A stretch of DNA of 64,000 nt from Alphaproteobacteria bacterium (GCA_947475175.1 CANJLN010000004.1:18544-82543), one strand, 5' to 3'; numbered from the stretch's first letter, positions 1-8,052 are shown. Notes: generated by a model not told the origin, from the sequence alone. Program-made: numbers and translations.

Positions 1-747
1 CAGCTCTCCTGTATGCATATCCATAACCATGGCGTTCCCAGCGACGGCATTAAATTCAACGATAGATTTGGCTAGTTCGTCATGGACGATATGTTGAATT
101 CTGATATCAAGAGATAACTTAAGAGGTTCATTGTTTTTGAGAAGCTTGATATCAAAGAACTTTTCAGTGCCCGATAGGCCCCTATTATCAATGCCGCAAT
201 AACCTAAAACATGGGCACCGAGTGGACCGTAAGGATAAACGCGTCTTGTATCTTTTTGAAGATAAACGCCCGGAATTCCAAGATGGTTTAGGGATTGCTG
301 TAATCTTGGTGGGATATGTCTTACAATCCAAACAAATCCTTTGTCAGAAGTTAATCTTTGATACAGAACATCAAATCCAATTTCAGGTAATAGTTTCGCG
401 AGTTTTTCTGCTGCGTCGCGCGCATTTAAAATTACTTTTGGATTGGCATAAACAGACGCTGTGACAAGATGTGTCGCCAATATTTCACCGTTGCGATCAA
501 CGATATCAGCGCGGGGGAGTACGTTTGCATGCTCTGTGATTGGATTTGCCGAAGTTTTGACAGTCCGCACAATCATAACATCGACCAATCGCACACAAAT
601 CAATAAATACGCAACCGCAACCAAACTGCCCGCGACAAAGACACGTTGTCTTGCCATTTCCAAGAGAGAACGATGATGAACAACCTGATGCCAAAGGCTT
701 AGGTGTTTTGCGAGGCTGACAAAGGGGCGTTTGATGAAATGTTTCAT
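1..747 (-). CDS. ftsI: FtsI/PBP3 peptidoglycan transpeptidase, N-terminal part (cut by window edge)
   Basis: This is the N-terminal 249 residues of a class B penicillin-binding protein, which cross-links septal peptidoglycan during division. Translating the minus strand from ATG at 747 gives a cytoplasmic basic stretch, one membrane anchor (about residues 35-55) and the start of the PBP dimerisation region (PRADIVDRNGEILA, RRVYPYGPLGAHVLGY, GLSGTEKFFD). The frame is open to base 1, so the transpeptidase domain with its SxxK serine lies outside the window. It starts 13 bases after the ftsL stop and belongs to the same rsmH-ftsL-ftsI operon. The family assignment is secure from these motifs and the neighbours; only the C-terminal half is unseen. 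Confidence 0.93.
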   Translation of the reverse strand, partial: MKHFIKRPFVSLAKHLSLWHQVVHHRSLLEMARQRVFVAGSLVAVAYLLICVRLVDVMIVRTVKTSANPITEHANVLPRADIVDRNGEILATHLVTASVYANPKVILNARDAAEKLAKLLPEIGFDVLYQRLTSDKGFVWIVRHIPPRLQQSLNHLGIPGVYLQKDTRRVYPYGPLGAHVLGYCGIDNRGLSGTEKFFDIKLLKNNEPLKLSLDIRIQHIVHDELAKSIVEFNAVAGNAMVMDMHTGEL

Positions 748-759
748 TGCATGCTGCCC

Positions 760-1119
760 CTAATCCATATCTTGACTAGGCGCACCTTGGTCGTGTGCGG
801 CTTCAGCAATTAAATTATCAAGTGCTTTTGGATCATAACCACCATTAGTGCCGGCAACATCGGCAAATGAAATAAGTTGTGAACCGCCAACAGGGGCAAT
901 ATCAAGATATTTTTGGGCCAAGACCTGTAGACGGCTGGGATCGTTAAGGTGAGCCCACTCTGCGCGTAAGACGTGGATAGCTTCACGGGTTTCTTGGATA
1001 TTCTTTTTAATTTGTGAATGCTGTTGTTCAAGGCTCATGACAGCATATTTTGTTTTGAATAGAGCTAATCCTACCACCAGCGTCAACCCACCAACAACAA
1101 GAGTAGAGCGTCTTATCAT
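760..1119 (-). CDS. ftsL: Cell division protein FtsL
   Basis: A 119-residue bitopic protein with one N-terminal membrane helix (about residues 7-25) and a periplasmic coiled coil (EQQHSQIKKNIQETREAIHVLRAEW) followed by the NDPSRLQVLAQKYL stretch seen in alphaproteobacterial FtsL. FtsL links FtsB and FtsQ to the FtsW-FtsI synthase in the divisome. Its start overlaps the rsmH stop by 4 bases and ftsI follows after a short gap, which is the conserved position of ftsL. Sequence conservation in this family is low, so the call rests on position plus topology plus the NDP-L motif. Confidence 0.88.
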   Translation of the reverse strand: MIRRSTLVVGGLTLVVGLALFKTKYAVMSLEQQHSQIKKNIQETREAIHVLRAEWAHLNDPSRLQVLAQKYLDIAPVGGSQLISFADVAGTNGGYDPKALDNLIAEAAHDQGAPSQDMD

Positions 1120-2042
1120 GACCCGCTCCAGATAGTTTTTGTTGAGATAAGCTGAACGGCTCTCAGTTTTGCAGAGCGACTACGAGGGTTTTTTCTAACT
1201 TCCTCGTCGCTTGGGCAAATTGGTTTCGAGAAAAGAGCCTTTAAGGTATAGCCCGAGTGTTGTAATGCAGAGTGGTCACTCCGAATCCAATTCTTAATCA
1301 GTCTATCTTCTAGGGCGTGAAAACTCACCGCTACCACTTTTCCTCCCGCAGATAAGTGTGACAACGTTTTTTTTAGTACCGTATCAATCTCTATTAACTC
1401 ATTATTTACAAAAATACGCAAGGCCTGAAACGTTAATGTGGCTGGGTCGAGACCATCATGACGCTTGACAAATTTGCGAACTAACTGAGCGAGCTCAATG
1501 GTTGTCTCGAATGGTTTGATTTTCCGTTGTTCTACAATGGCTCGTGCGATAATTCGTGATTTTTTCTCGTCTCCGTAGAACCAAATAATTTCGGCTAATT
1601 CTTCGGCTGAATACGTATTGACCACATCCGCTGCTGTTAAGCCGAAATCTTTAGACATTCTCATATCCAAAGGACCATTTAAGCGAAAGGAAAATCCACG
1701 ATCCGCTTCATCTAATTGAAAAGATGACATTCCAAAGTCAAAAACAATTCCATCGCACAAGCTATCTTTGGGTAAAAGATTATCTAAATCACTGAAAGTT
1801 CCAGAAATAAATTGAAAGCGATCTTTATACTTGTTTTCAAAGGGAAGGGCGCGTTTTTGAGCATCAGGATCGCGATCAATGGCGATGACTTTGCAGTTGG
1901 CTGTATTTAAAATAGCATCAGTGTAGCCGCCGCCGCCAAAGGTAGCGTCAATGTAAGTGCAACCATCCTGTGGTGCTAAAGTATGCAGCATTTCTTGCAG
2001 TAAAACTGGAATGTGCGTTTCTGTCACGACGTCAGCCAACAA
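1116..2042 (-). CDS. rsmH: 16S rRNA (cytosine1402-N4)-methyltransferase RsmH
   Basis: A SAM-dependent methyltransferase that N4-methylates C1402 in the decoding centre of 16S rRNA. Visible signatures are HIPVLLQEML at the N-terminus, the SAM-binding DATFGGGGYTDAIL loop, DFGMSSFQLDEADRGFSF, TFQALRIFVNNEL and the C-terminal SFHALEDRLIK, over 308 residues as usual for the family. The longest frame begins with TTG at 2042, but a GTG at 2027 (giving a protein beginning TETHIPVLL) fits the family better; neither has a strong Shine-Dalgarno. It is the first gene of the division cluster here. mraZ, which normally precedes it, is absent, and a divergent secreted-protein gene occupies that side instead. 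Confidence 0.96.
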   Translation of the reverse strand: MLADVVTETHIPVLLQEMLHTLAPQDGCTYIDATFGGGGYTDAILNTANCKVIAIDRDPDAQKRALPFENKYKDRFQFISGTFSDLDNLLPKDSLCDGIVFDFGMSSFQLDEADRGFSFRLNGPLDMRMSKDFGLTAADVVNTYSAEELAEIIWFYGDEKKSRIIARAIVEQRKIKPFETTIELAQLVRKFVKRHDGLDPATLTFQALRIFVNNELIEIDTVLKKTLSHLSAGGKVVAVSFHALEDRLIKNWIRSDHSALQHSGYTLKALFSKPICPSDEEVRKNPRSRSAKLRAVQLISTKTIWSGS

Positions 2043-2186
2043 TAAAGATCACGTTAAAGTTAAAGTAATGCTGTTGCTTTTATTAGTTATTATTATCGCA
2101 ACAGCAGCTTGTCAATAGCAGTTTTCTTAGAATTTGTCAATAAAGTTTAAGATTTTAATGAAATGTAAAATTTTATTAATTCTTTA

Positions 2187-2216
2187 TTGTTTGCTTTCTA
2201 CTCTTGAAAATATGAT
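2187..2216 (+). promoter_or_regulatory. Possible sigma70-type promoter for the secreted orphan
   Basis: TTGTTT at 2187 and TATGAT at 2211 are separated by 18 bases in an AT-rich leader, about 55 bases upstream of the gene starting at 2272/2281. The -10 is close to consensus and the -35 is moderate. A purine-rich AAAGGA sits about 10 bases before the ATG at 2281. This is inference from sequence match only. Confidence 0.35.
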
Positions 2217-2271
2217 GAAAGGTATATATATGTCTCGTGTGTAGTTAATTATAATTTACCTTATAAAGGAA

Positions 2272-2922
2272 ATGAATACGATGAAAAAAATGACAAAAAT
2301 GATCCCAGCGTTGTTGCTCGGTGTTGCGCTTTTAAGTACAACAGCTGTGATGGCGATGGATGTGGAGGATGGATCTACAACTTCTGCAAGGAGCGGTGCA
2401 AGTGGTTTTAAGTTAGAAAGCCCTCTTCTAGATGAGCTTTTTTCTCAAATTGGAACGCAAGTACGTCAAAATATAGCAGCTGCAAGGGCACAGATTGAAG
2501 AGCTTAATGCTCTTAGTGCTGATGTTGCAGCAGCAGAAGCTGTAGCTGCATTAAATAAAGCATTTCCTGGTGTTGTAAGTGCTCAAGGAAGAATTGGTAC
2601 TGTGCCAAATGGCAGAGAGACAGAATTCCTTGGTTTAAAAGGAAAAGCTGATAGTGCTCAAAGTCGTGCAGACGCTGTTTCTGTAAGATTGTCTCATCTA
2701 GCAAGCAGAATAGAGCAAGAACAAAAGACAGGTGCATTTTTTGGAAATGCTCCAAAAACGCTTGCTGTTTTAAAAGCATTACAAGACGCTGTGGTTTCAA
2801 AGGAAACATTATATCCTGAAGCTTTTGCACCAACACAACCTCAAGCAGGCATGATGCACATGGCGTATGCATATCCTCCAAAGCTATATAACGCATTCGG
2901 CGGAGATCGTATGACAAAATAA
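2272..2922 (+). CDS. Secreted Ala-rich helical orphan, N-terminal half of an interrupted frame
   Basis: A 216-residue protein with no family I recognise. It has a clear Sec signal peptide (KKMTKMIPALLLGVALLSTTAVMA), followed by an acidic/Ser-rich linker and Ala/Gln/Glu-rich segments predicted to be helical. The ATG at 2281 (residue 4) has better spacing from AAAGGA than the ATG at 2272. The frame ends at TAA 2920-2922, but the same reading frame resumes at once and stays open to 3372. The two parts therefore look like one longer secreted protein with an internal stop. It lies divergent from rsmH with its own promoter region. Function is unknown; export is the only supported property. Confidence 0.7.
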   Translation: MNTMKKMTKMIPALLLGVALLSTTAVMAMDVEDGSTTSARSGASGFKLESPLLDELFSQIGTQVRQNIAAARAQIEELNALSADVAAAEAVAALNKAFPGVVSAQGRIGTVPNGRETEFLGLKGKADSAQSRADAVSVRLSHLASRIEQEQKTGAFFGNAPKTLAVLKALQDAVVSKETLYPEAFAPTQPQAGMMHMAYAYPPKLYNAFGGDRMTK

Positions 2923-2925
2923 AAT

Positions 2926-3372
2926 TTGAGAGACGAGAATCTCAGCCACTTTACAATAGGTGCTCTGAAAGGAAAATCTCAAAGTGACCTTTATGTTGAC
3001 TTTGGTTTTTCTAGGTTTCATTCAATTTCGGATGCTGTAAGAGCGCAATTAGCAAGTATTGTTGGAGATGATGTTAGGCAAGCTCAGAATGAAATCAATG
3101 CTTGGTTGTCAGCATTCCCAGAGTATTTTAATCGTGCCGGTTTTGCTGTTGCTGGTGCCGAAAGTCTAGCAAGAGCAACTGATGCTAAACTGAGTTCATT
3201 ACTCACAAATGTATCCGCTAGCATAAGTGATCTTGATGCTGCAACAAGTGATGCTCGTGTTTTTGCTAAAACGCAAGCGGAAGAAGGCAAAAAGGTTTCA
3301 GCGCTTGGAACAGTAAAAAAATGGTTAGACGAAGTAGCAGACCATTTACGTGTAAGAGGATTTGTATCCTAA
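2926..3372 (+). CDS. In-frame continuation after a stop: C-terminal half of the secreted orphan
   Basis: This 148-codon stretch is in exactly the same frame as the preceding gene, separated only by TAA and one AAT codon. Its first usable start is a TTG at 2926 without a Shine-Dalgarno, so independent translation is doubtful. The composition matches the upstream half (Ala/Ser-rich, helical, for example LARATDAKLSSLLTNVSASISDLDAATSDAR), and it may be a second copy of the same kind of domain (for example KTGAFFGNAPKTLAVLKAL upstream against EEGKKVSALGTVKKWL here). The simplest reading is a nonsense mutation in a gene of about 366 codons; readthrough or re-initiation are alternatives. A strong terminator follows directly, which supports one transcription unit. 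Confidence 0.5.
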   Translation: MRDENLSHFTIGALKGKSQSDLYVDFGFSRFHSISDAVRAQLASIVGDDVRQAQNEINAWLSAFPEYFNRAGFAVAGAESLARATDAKLSSLLTNVSASISDLDAATSDARVFAKTQAEEGKKVSALGTVKKWLDEVADHLRVRGFVS

Positions 3373-3380
3373 AGTCTGAT

Positions 3381-3405
3381 GGGGGGCTTATGGGGCCCCC
3401 TTTTT
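3381..3405 (+). terminator. Rho-independent terminator after the secreted orphan
   Basis: A GGGGGC stem, a short loop and GCCCCC are followed by five T residues, 9 bases after the stop at 3372. It closes the transcription unit of the interrupted secreted gene. Confidence 0.85.
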
Positions 3406-3454
3406 CTATGGTATGTTTGGCGTATGAAACGAAATGTTTTTTCGATGTTTGTAG

Positions 3455-3477
3455 ATCCTCGGAACAAGTCCGAGGAT
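3455..3477. repeat. 23-bp palindromic intergenic repeat (ATCCTCGGA arms), copy 1
   Basis: Nine-base arms ATCCTCGGA / TCCGAGGAT surround the loop ACAAG. The same palindrome recurs at 3685, 28219, 28291 and (with a changed loop) 47678, always outside genes. It resembles the short palindromic repeats common in alphaproteobacterial endosymbiont genomes. The surrounding 3405-3603 stretch holds no gene I can support. Confidence 0.85.
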
Positions 3478-3603
3478 GACAGCGTGGGGTCCAAAAATGA
3501 CAGTGTGGAGTTTTAGAGGATGATAATAGTTTTAGGTCAGAAAATGACAGGTCCGTGGATGTGTTAAATACAAAAAAGAATAAAAGTACTAGTCCTCGGA
3601 CTT

Positions 3604-3690
3604 TCCTTTGTCATCAGACTCCTCTTTGTCATCAGACTCCTCTTTGTCATCAGACTCCTCTTTGTCATCAGACTTCCCTTTGTCATCCTC
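3604..3690 (+). repeat. 18-bp tandem repeat array
   Basis: The unit TCTTTGTCATCAGACTCC is repeated about four to five times with slight divergence at both ends. The array begins and ends within fragments of the 23-bp palindrome (CCTCGGACTT at its left edge; GTCATCCTCGG at its right edge), suggesting that it grew by slippage from a palindrome flank. Because the unit is a multiple of three, it produces an artefactual Ser/Asp-rich N-terminal extension on the frame of the downstream gene. Confidence 0.85.
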
Positions 3691-3707
3691 GGACTTGTTC
3701 CGAGGAT
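3685..3707. repeat. 23-bp palindromic intergenic repeat, copy 2 (inverted)
   Basis: The arms ATCCTCGGA and TCCGAGGAT enclose the loop CTTGT, the reverse complement of copy 1. It sits at the right edge of the 18-bp tandem array, just before the O-antigen ligase-like gene. Confidence 0.85.
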
Positions 3708-3724
3708 CTAGAGATATAAAGTTA

Positions 3725-5009
3725 ATGACCATGCGCTTCCTTAAAAACCTCCTCTCCTTTGAAACAGTCTTTGTTCTGTTTTTGTTTTCTTACCAATACA
3801 AAAACGCTCATCCTATTTTTCTGAACCCCGATATCACTCTAACGTTAATTGGGATTCTTATACCTTGGGCTCTTGTTTTGGGGCGTAAATTCCCTCAACG
3901 GATGTTAACGCCTACAACAATTTCTCTTCTTTTTTTCAGTGCCTGGTGCGTCGTCAGCGCGTTTTTAGCGCCAAAGTCATCGTATACGATTAGCAAAGCT
4001 CTCTGCTTTGTGGTTTATACGCTGCCTGCTTTTTTTATGGGGTATAAGGTGATTGGTGCTGATTCTCAGCGAATAAAGCGATTTATTATTGGGATTGCTG
4101 TATTTTCTATTTTTGTCCATTATAGTGGCTTACCAAGCATTTTACTATTCAGGTGGTTATATCTTTGATGTTTTGGGAAATAATTATTTGGTAACAGGTC
4201 AAACTTTGGGGTGCGGATTTATTTTATTGGTTGTTGATTCATTGTTTTGTATCAAGTCCAAGAATGACAAGAAAGGCCCATATTGGGCGCTCATGTTCCT
4301 ATGCGCGACATTCTTCTATATCCAATTAAACCTAGGGGGTAGAGGGCCAGTCGTTGGCGTTGCGTTGGTTTTAATTACATTTTATTCATACGGAATGACG
4401 CAGACATCAGATCGCAAGTTGTATCTTCGTCATTTATTTCATCTAACTCTTATTTGTGTGTTGGGTTATTGGCTGGTGAAGTGGTTATTCACAGCTGGGA
4501 CAAATCATTTTACAGCGCGTACAGTTGCGATGATTACAAATCCAGAATTGGATGATCCTATAAACTTTAGGTTTGGTTATTACAAATCAGCAATAGAGGC
4601 TTTTTTAGCGCATCCTTTGATGGGTGTTGGTTTTGGCAGATGGGTGCATTATCACGACATGGGAGGCTTGCCTTGGAAACATCCACATAACATTATTCTA
4701 GAGGTGTTATCAGAAACGGGATTAATCGGCGGCGTTTTTGGAGCTTGGTTTGGTTGGAGTGTTTTAAAAAATATTCCTTACAAAAATTTAAACCATTCTT
4801 TTTTGAAAATGGGCACGGTTTGTCTATTTCTTTTTAGTGCTTTCAATGCTCTGAAATCAGGTGATTTGAACGACAACATCCTGTTGTTTGTAATGGCGGG
4901 GATTATGTCTAGCCGATTTCCGGCTATTCCTTCAGGTTTCTTGAAATTCATTCGCTATTATAGTGGAGAATTTGCGTTATTAATGCTTAAACTCAAGGGC
5001 AAACTCTGA
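3725..5009 (+). pseudogene. O-antigen ligase/polymerase (Wzy_C family), frameshifted
   Basis: A multi-pass membrane protein of the WaaL/Wzy type that would transfer or polymerise O-antigen on lipid carriers at the periplasmic face. The first frame starts at ATG 3725 (MTMRFLKNLL) and runs to 4168. The second frame, entered near 4089-4165, continues to 5009 and holds the family core (GGRGPVVG; HPLMGVGFGRW; HPHNIILEVLSETGLIGG). Removing one base from the five-T run at 4110-4114 joins the frames cleanly (FSILSIIVAYQAFYYSGGY). Either the gene is inactivated or the assembly has a homopolymer error. A second ligase-like gene at 21661 is intact, so the function may be duplicated. kdsB follows 36 bases downstream. 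Confidence 0.85.
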
Positions 5010-5045
5010 TAGCTTGAACCCACGTTTAAAAACCAAGGAATTGTT

Positions 5046-5786
5046 ATGTCACAACCTCTGATCGTCATTCCAGCACGTTTAGCATCCACTCGTTTGCCCA
5101 ATAAACCCCTGGCTCTTATCAATGGCAAACCCATGATTGTCCATGTGTGGGAGCGAGCTATAAAAGCCGACATAGGCGAGGTTGTTGTTGCTTGTTGTGG
5201 GCCAGAAATTGCTAATGTGATTACAGAGGCTGGCGGGAAAGCATATATAACAGATCCTGATTTACCGTCTGGCAGTGATCGTATCAAAGCTGTTTTGGAT
5301 AACATGCCTCATATCAAAGAGGATGCGATTATCTTGAATCTTCAAGGTGATCTTCCAACCATATCAGCGGAGGCTATGACAGCTGCATTGGAACCATTAA
5401 AGAATCCAAAAGTTGATATTGGGACAGTTGCAACGATCATTAAAGATCCTGCGCAAATTGATAATCCGAATGTGGTTAAGGTAGCGATGACACCGGTTGG
5501 TGATGGTATGGGACGTGCTCTTTATTTCTCCCGGGCCAGCATTCCTTATGGAGCATCTGAGTATTATCATCACATTGGTCTTTATGCGTACAGACGTGTT
5601 GCGTTGGAAACGTTTTTGTTACTGCCAGCATCACCTTTAGAAAAGATTGAAAAATTGGAGCAGTTAAGAGCCCTAGAGGCAGGTATGAGAATTGATGTTC
5701 GTTTGGTAGCAGAGGCTCCGCATACAGTTGACACGCCTGAGGATTTGGAGGCGGTTGTACGGTATTTGGAAGGCGTTGGTCGTTAG
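5046..5786 (+). CDS. kdsB: CMP-KDO synthetase KdsB
   Basis: 3-deoxy-manno-octulosonate cytidylyltransferase activates KDO as CMP-KDO for lipopolysaccharide inner-core assembly in the cytoplasm. The N-terminal nucleotide-binding signature IPARLASTRLPNKPLALINGKPMI (split: IPARLASTRLPNKPL, GKPMI), ILNLQGDLP, VKVAMTP and HIGLYAYRR are all present over 246 residues, the normal length. It lies directly after the ligase-like gene, which suits a lipopolysaccharide unit. The ATG at 5046 is preceded by an AAGGAA stretch. It shows that this organism makes, or recently made, KDO-containing lipid A. Confidence 0.96.
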   Translation: MSQPLIVIPARLASTRLPNKPLALINGKPMIVHVWERAIKADIGEVVVACCGPEIANVITEAGGKAYITDPDLPSGSDRIKAVLDNMPHIKEDAIILNLQGDLPTISAEAMTAALEPLKNPKVDIGTVATIIKDPAQIDNPNVVKVAMTPVGDGMGRALYFSRASIPYGASEYYHHIGLYAYRRVALETFLLLPASPLEKIEKLEQLRALEAGMRIDVRLVAEAPHTVDTPEDLEAVVRYLEGVGR

Positions 5787-5797
5787 TTTTTGTTTTC

Positions 5798-7075
5798 TTA
5801 AGACCCAGGCATTTTGTCTACTGAGGAGGGAATAATTTTAATCAACGTTATTTGATTTCGTTGGCGCCTTAAGATTTCAAATCTAAACTCACCTAATATA
5901 AAAGTTTGCCCCACATTTGGAATCATGCGAACTTGGTAAAGCAATAACCCAGCAACTGTTGATGCGGGTTCATCGGGTAAGTTCCAATCAAATTGACGGT
6001 TAAGATCGCGAATGGTGACATTGCCATCAACAATGAAAGATCCATCTGATTGGGGTCTGAGCCCTCTGACGGTGATGTCATGCTCGTCTGAAATTTCACC
6101 AACAATTTCTTCCAAAATATCTTCTAAGGTGACAATTCCTAAAAGCACGCCATATTCATCAACAACGAGTGCAAAGTGTTCTCGGCGTTTTCTAAAGGCT
6201 TGTAACTGTTCTAAAAGATCGGTGCTTTCAGGGACAAACCATGGTTTTGTTGCAATATTAATAATACTGAGACCATCTATGCTTCCGGAATGAGAACGTA
6301 CCGCTCGAAGCAAAGCTTTAGCATTCACGATACCGATAATATTGTCTGGATCACCCTGCCATAAGGGCAAACGCGTAAAAGGGCAGGATAAGACTTGGTC
6401 CACAATTGAACTCAATGGGTCATTTGCATTGAGCATGGTTACATTTTTACGGTGAACCATGATTTCTTCCACATGCACGGAACCGAGGTCCAAAATGCTT
6501 TTCAGCATGGCCCGTTCATGAGGTACATCCTGACCTGGTCCTTTGTGCAGATCAATAACACCTTTTAATTCATCCAAAGAGGCGTGATCCGTGTCTGAAC
6601 TGGTTGTCTTAAAACCAAATAGCCCCAACGTTTTTCGAGCCAGAAAGTTAATGGCTTGGTTTAGGGGGCGAAAGAATTTAAAGATGAAACTTAAAAAACG
6701 TGCCGAGGAGAGCAATAGTTTTTCAGGGGATTGCAGAGCAAGCATTTTTGGCATAACTTCGGCATAAATTAAAACCAGCGAACCCATGATGAGCGAGGCA
6801 TAAGCAACACCTTCTTCACCGACAAGGTTAATCATCAGCCATGTTCCCAGAGAAACAGCACCTGAGTTGATCATTGTGTTGCACATTAATAAAACACTGA
6901 TAACCAATCCAAGTCTTTGTTGTAGATAGCGGATGATAATGGCGCGGGTATCTCCTTCTTTAGCAAGGAAATGGAATTTAGCTTTAGATGAAACTGTAAT
7001 TGCCGTCTCACAGGCTGAGAAAAACGCTGAAACTAATAACAGAACTAAAATAACGGCAATAAGAAGAATGGTCAT
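5798..7075 (-). CDS. CNNM/CBS/CorC-HlyC domain membrane protein (CorC/YfjD family)
   Basis: A 425-residue integral membrane protein. It has a DUF21/CNNM membrane domain with several hydrophobic helices (residues 1-150; SACETAITVSS near the start), a tandem CBS pair (about 200-330; EEIMVHRKNV, LPLWQGDPDNIIGIV, FALVVDEYGVLLGIVTLEDILEEIVGEI) and a C-terminal CorC_HlyC transporter-associated domain (about 345-415). Relatives function in magnesium/cobalt efflux or Mg homeostasis; the haemolysin label in databases is historical. The gene is convergent with kdsB and is the second gene after the secreted orphan ending at 7079, which leaves only a few bases between them. Confidence 0.9.
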   Translation of the reverse strand: MTILLIAVILVLLLVSAFFSACETAITVSSKAKFHFLAKEGDTRAIIIRYLQQRLGLVISVLLMCNTMINSGAVSLGTWLMINLVGEEGVAYASLIMGSLVLIYAEVMPKMLALQSPEKLLLSSARFLSFIFKFFRPLNQAINFLARKTLGLFGFKTTSSDTDHASLDELKGVIDLHKGPGQDVPHERAMLKSILDLGSVHVEEIMVHRKNVTMLNANDPLSSIVDQVLSCPFTRLPLWQGDPDNIIGIVNAKALLRAVRSHSGSIDGLSIINIATKPWFVPESTDLLEQLQAFRKRREHFALVVDEYGVLLGIVTLEDILEEIVGEISDEHDITVRGLRPQSDGSFIVDGNVTIRDLNRQFDWNLPDEPASTVAGLLLYQVRMIPNVGQTFILGEFRFEILRRQRNQITLIKIIPSSVDKMPGS

Positions 7076-7078
7076 ATT

Positions 7079-7693
7079 TTAATGTATAAAACTCTCGTCA
7101 GCGGGGTCAGGGGGTAATATTTGTGCACCAGAAACTTGATACTTAACATAAGGACGTGAATGGTCTTCCTCATCTCCATTCAGTTTTCTACCCAGTGGCT
7201 TGAATCCTCTTGGTTTGCGACGTCCTTTTTGATTAACAGTCGTTGATAAACGCTTGCTTTTATGAGGAAACATCTCAGATTTTAATGGAGAATCATTCGG
7301 ATTAAGTTCATTGATTGCTGCTTGCAGATGTTCCATTAGTGTCTGAAAATAAGCTAATTTTTCCAAAGCATTTTTATTTAATTTGTCGCTGGCTGTGACC
7401 AATGTTGACTTGTTTTCATTGCTTGTATTTTGTAGTTCTATAAAACTGTGAATTTCTTGAAACAAGCTATTTAAAAGAGTGTGCGCTTCGTCGAAGGTGG
7501 TATCAAATTTTGACTCCATACCGCGGGCGACAGCTTTTTGTCTTTGTCCCCAGGTATGATCAAGACTTCGACGTAAACCTTCGGCAATTTTTTTAATGGA
7601 TTCAATTGAAGTTCCATTGCTTGGAGAAGAGAAAGCTTCTGTTTGAAAAAAACAGACCCAAAACAGCAAAGTAAACAAGACTGCTTTTCTCAA
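7079..7693 (-). CDS. Secreted orphan, helical with basic Pro/Arg-rich C-terminus
   Basis: A 204-residue protein of unknown function. Residues 1-20 form a signal peptide (RKAVLFTLLFWVCFFQTEAFS). The middle is helical (DEAHTLLNSLFQEIHSFIELQ), and the C-terminal third carries a basic segment (NQKGRRKPRGFKPLGRK) before an acidic end. It is probably transcribed together with the CorC-like gene, whose start lies 3 bases after this stop, but no functional link is evident. No recognised domain was seen. It is one of several unrelated exported proteins scattered through the window. Confidence 0.65.
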   Translation of the reverse strand: MRKAVLFTLLFWVCFFQTEAFSSPSNGTSIESIKKIAEGLRRSLDHTWGQRQKAVARGMESKFDTTFDEAHTLLNSLFQEIHSFIELQNTSNENKSTLVTASDKLNKNALEKLAYFQTLMEHLQAAINELNPNDSPLKSEMFPHKSKRLSTTVNQKGRRKPRGFKPLGRKLNGDEEDHSRPYVKYQVSGAQILPPDPADESFIH

Positions 7694-7777
7694 TTCATCC
7701 TCACTTTTAAAACTGTTTCCCTTTCATAACATAATAACTACTTTTTTTCACCTTTTTCCACGATGAATTTTAAAATA

Positions 7778-7806
7778 TTGACAAATATGGGTATTTTTTG
7801 TATAAT
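7778..7806 (+). promoter_or_regulatory. Perfect-consensus sigma70 promoter upstream of brnQ leader
   Basis: TTGACA at 7778-7783 and TATAAT at 7801-7806 are separated by exactly 17 bases, a perfect housekeeping-sigma consensus. Transcription would begin near 7813, leaving about 35 bases before the small frame at 7848 and about 240 bases before the brnQ start. The strength of the core promoter suggests that control acts after initiation. Confidence 0.8.
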
Positions 7807-7847
7807 TGCCCTAATATTGGTAGAAAATTAAAATTTAGTTCTGTTAG

Positions 7848-7991
7848 ATGAGAATGAGTAGTTTATCATTAAAAAGACCGGCGATGCTATCTTTTGAGGA
7901 TTCAAAAGATAAAGGCTCGGTTATTGCTCTCTTCTCTACCATTTCTTCCATCTTTATCCTTTCCATCGTCGTCGTCCCTTTCGGGACATAA
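7848..7991 (+). CDS. Possible Ile/Val/Leu-rich leader peptide for brnQ attenuation
   Basis: A 47-codon frame lies between a consensus promoter and the branched-chain amino-acid carrier brnQ. Its C-terminal half reads ALFSTISSIFILSIVVVPFGT: five Ile, two Leu and three consecutive GTC Val codons close to the stop. This resembles the ilv operon leader peptides of enterobacteria, which also place Ile/Val runs before a Pro-x-Gly segment. Hairpins ATCTTTTGA/TCAAAAGAT (7890-7911 region) and GTCCC/GGGAC (around 7974-7987, over the stop) lie in the transcript. Weaknesses: the Shine-Dalgarno is poor, no run of T follows a terminator hairpin, and the hydrophobic run could simply be a membrane helix of a small protein. 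Confidence 0.4.
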   Translation: MRMSSLSLKRPAMLSFEDSKDKGSVIALFSTISSIFILSIVVVPFGT

Positions 7992-8052
7992 ATATCATCA
8001 CACGCTATTTTTGAAATTTTTTCTTTAACCTCACAAAGTTGGAGTGGGTGCG

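Noticed and set aside
3608..3724. Ser/Asp-rich SSDSSL repeat peptide as the true N-terminus of the ligase-like gene
   Set aside because: It is the translation of the 18-bp intergenic tandem array from a TTG with no ribosome-binding site; family members begin near the membrane helix at ATG 3725.
4089..4168. Programmed ribosomal frameshift in the O-antigen ligase gene
   Set aside because: No X-XXY-YYZ slippery heptamer with a following stem was apparent, and such regulation is not known for this family; mutation or sequencing error is simpler.
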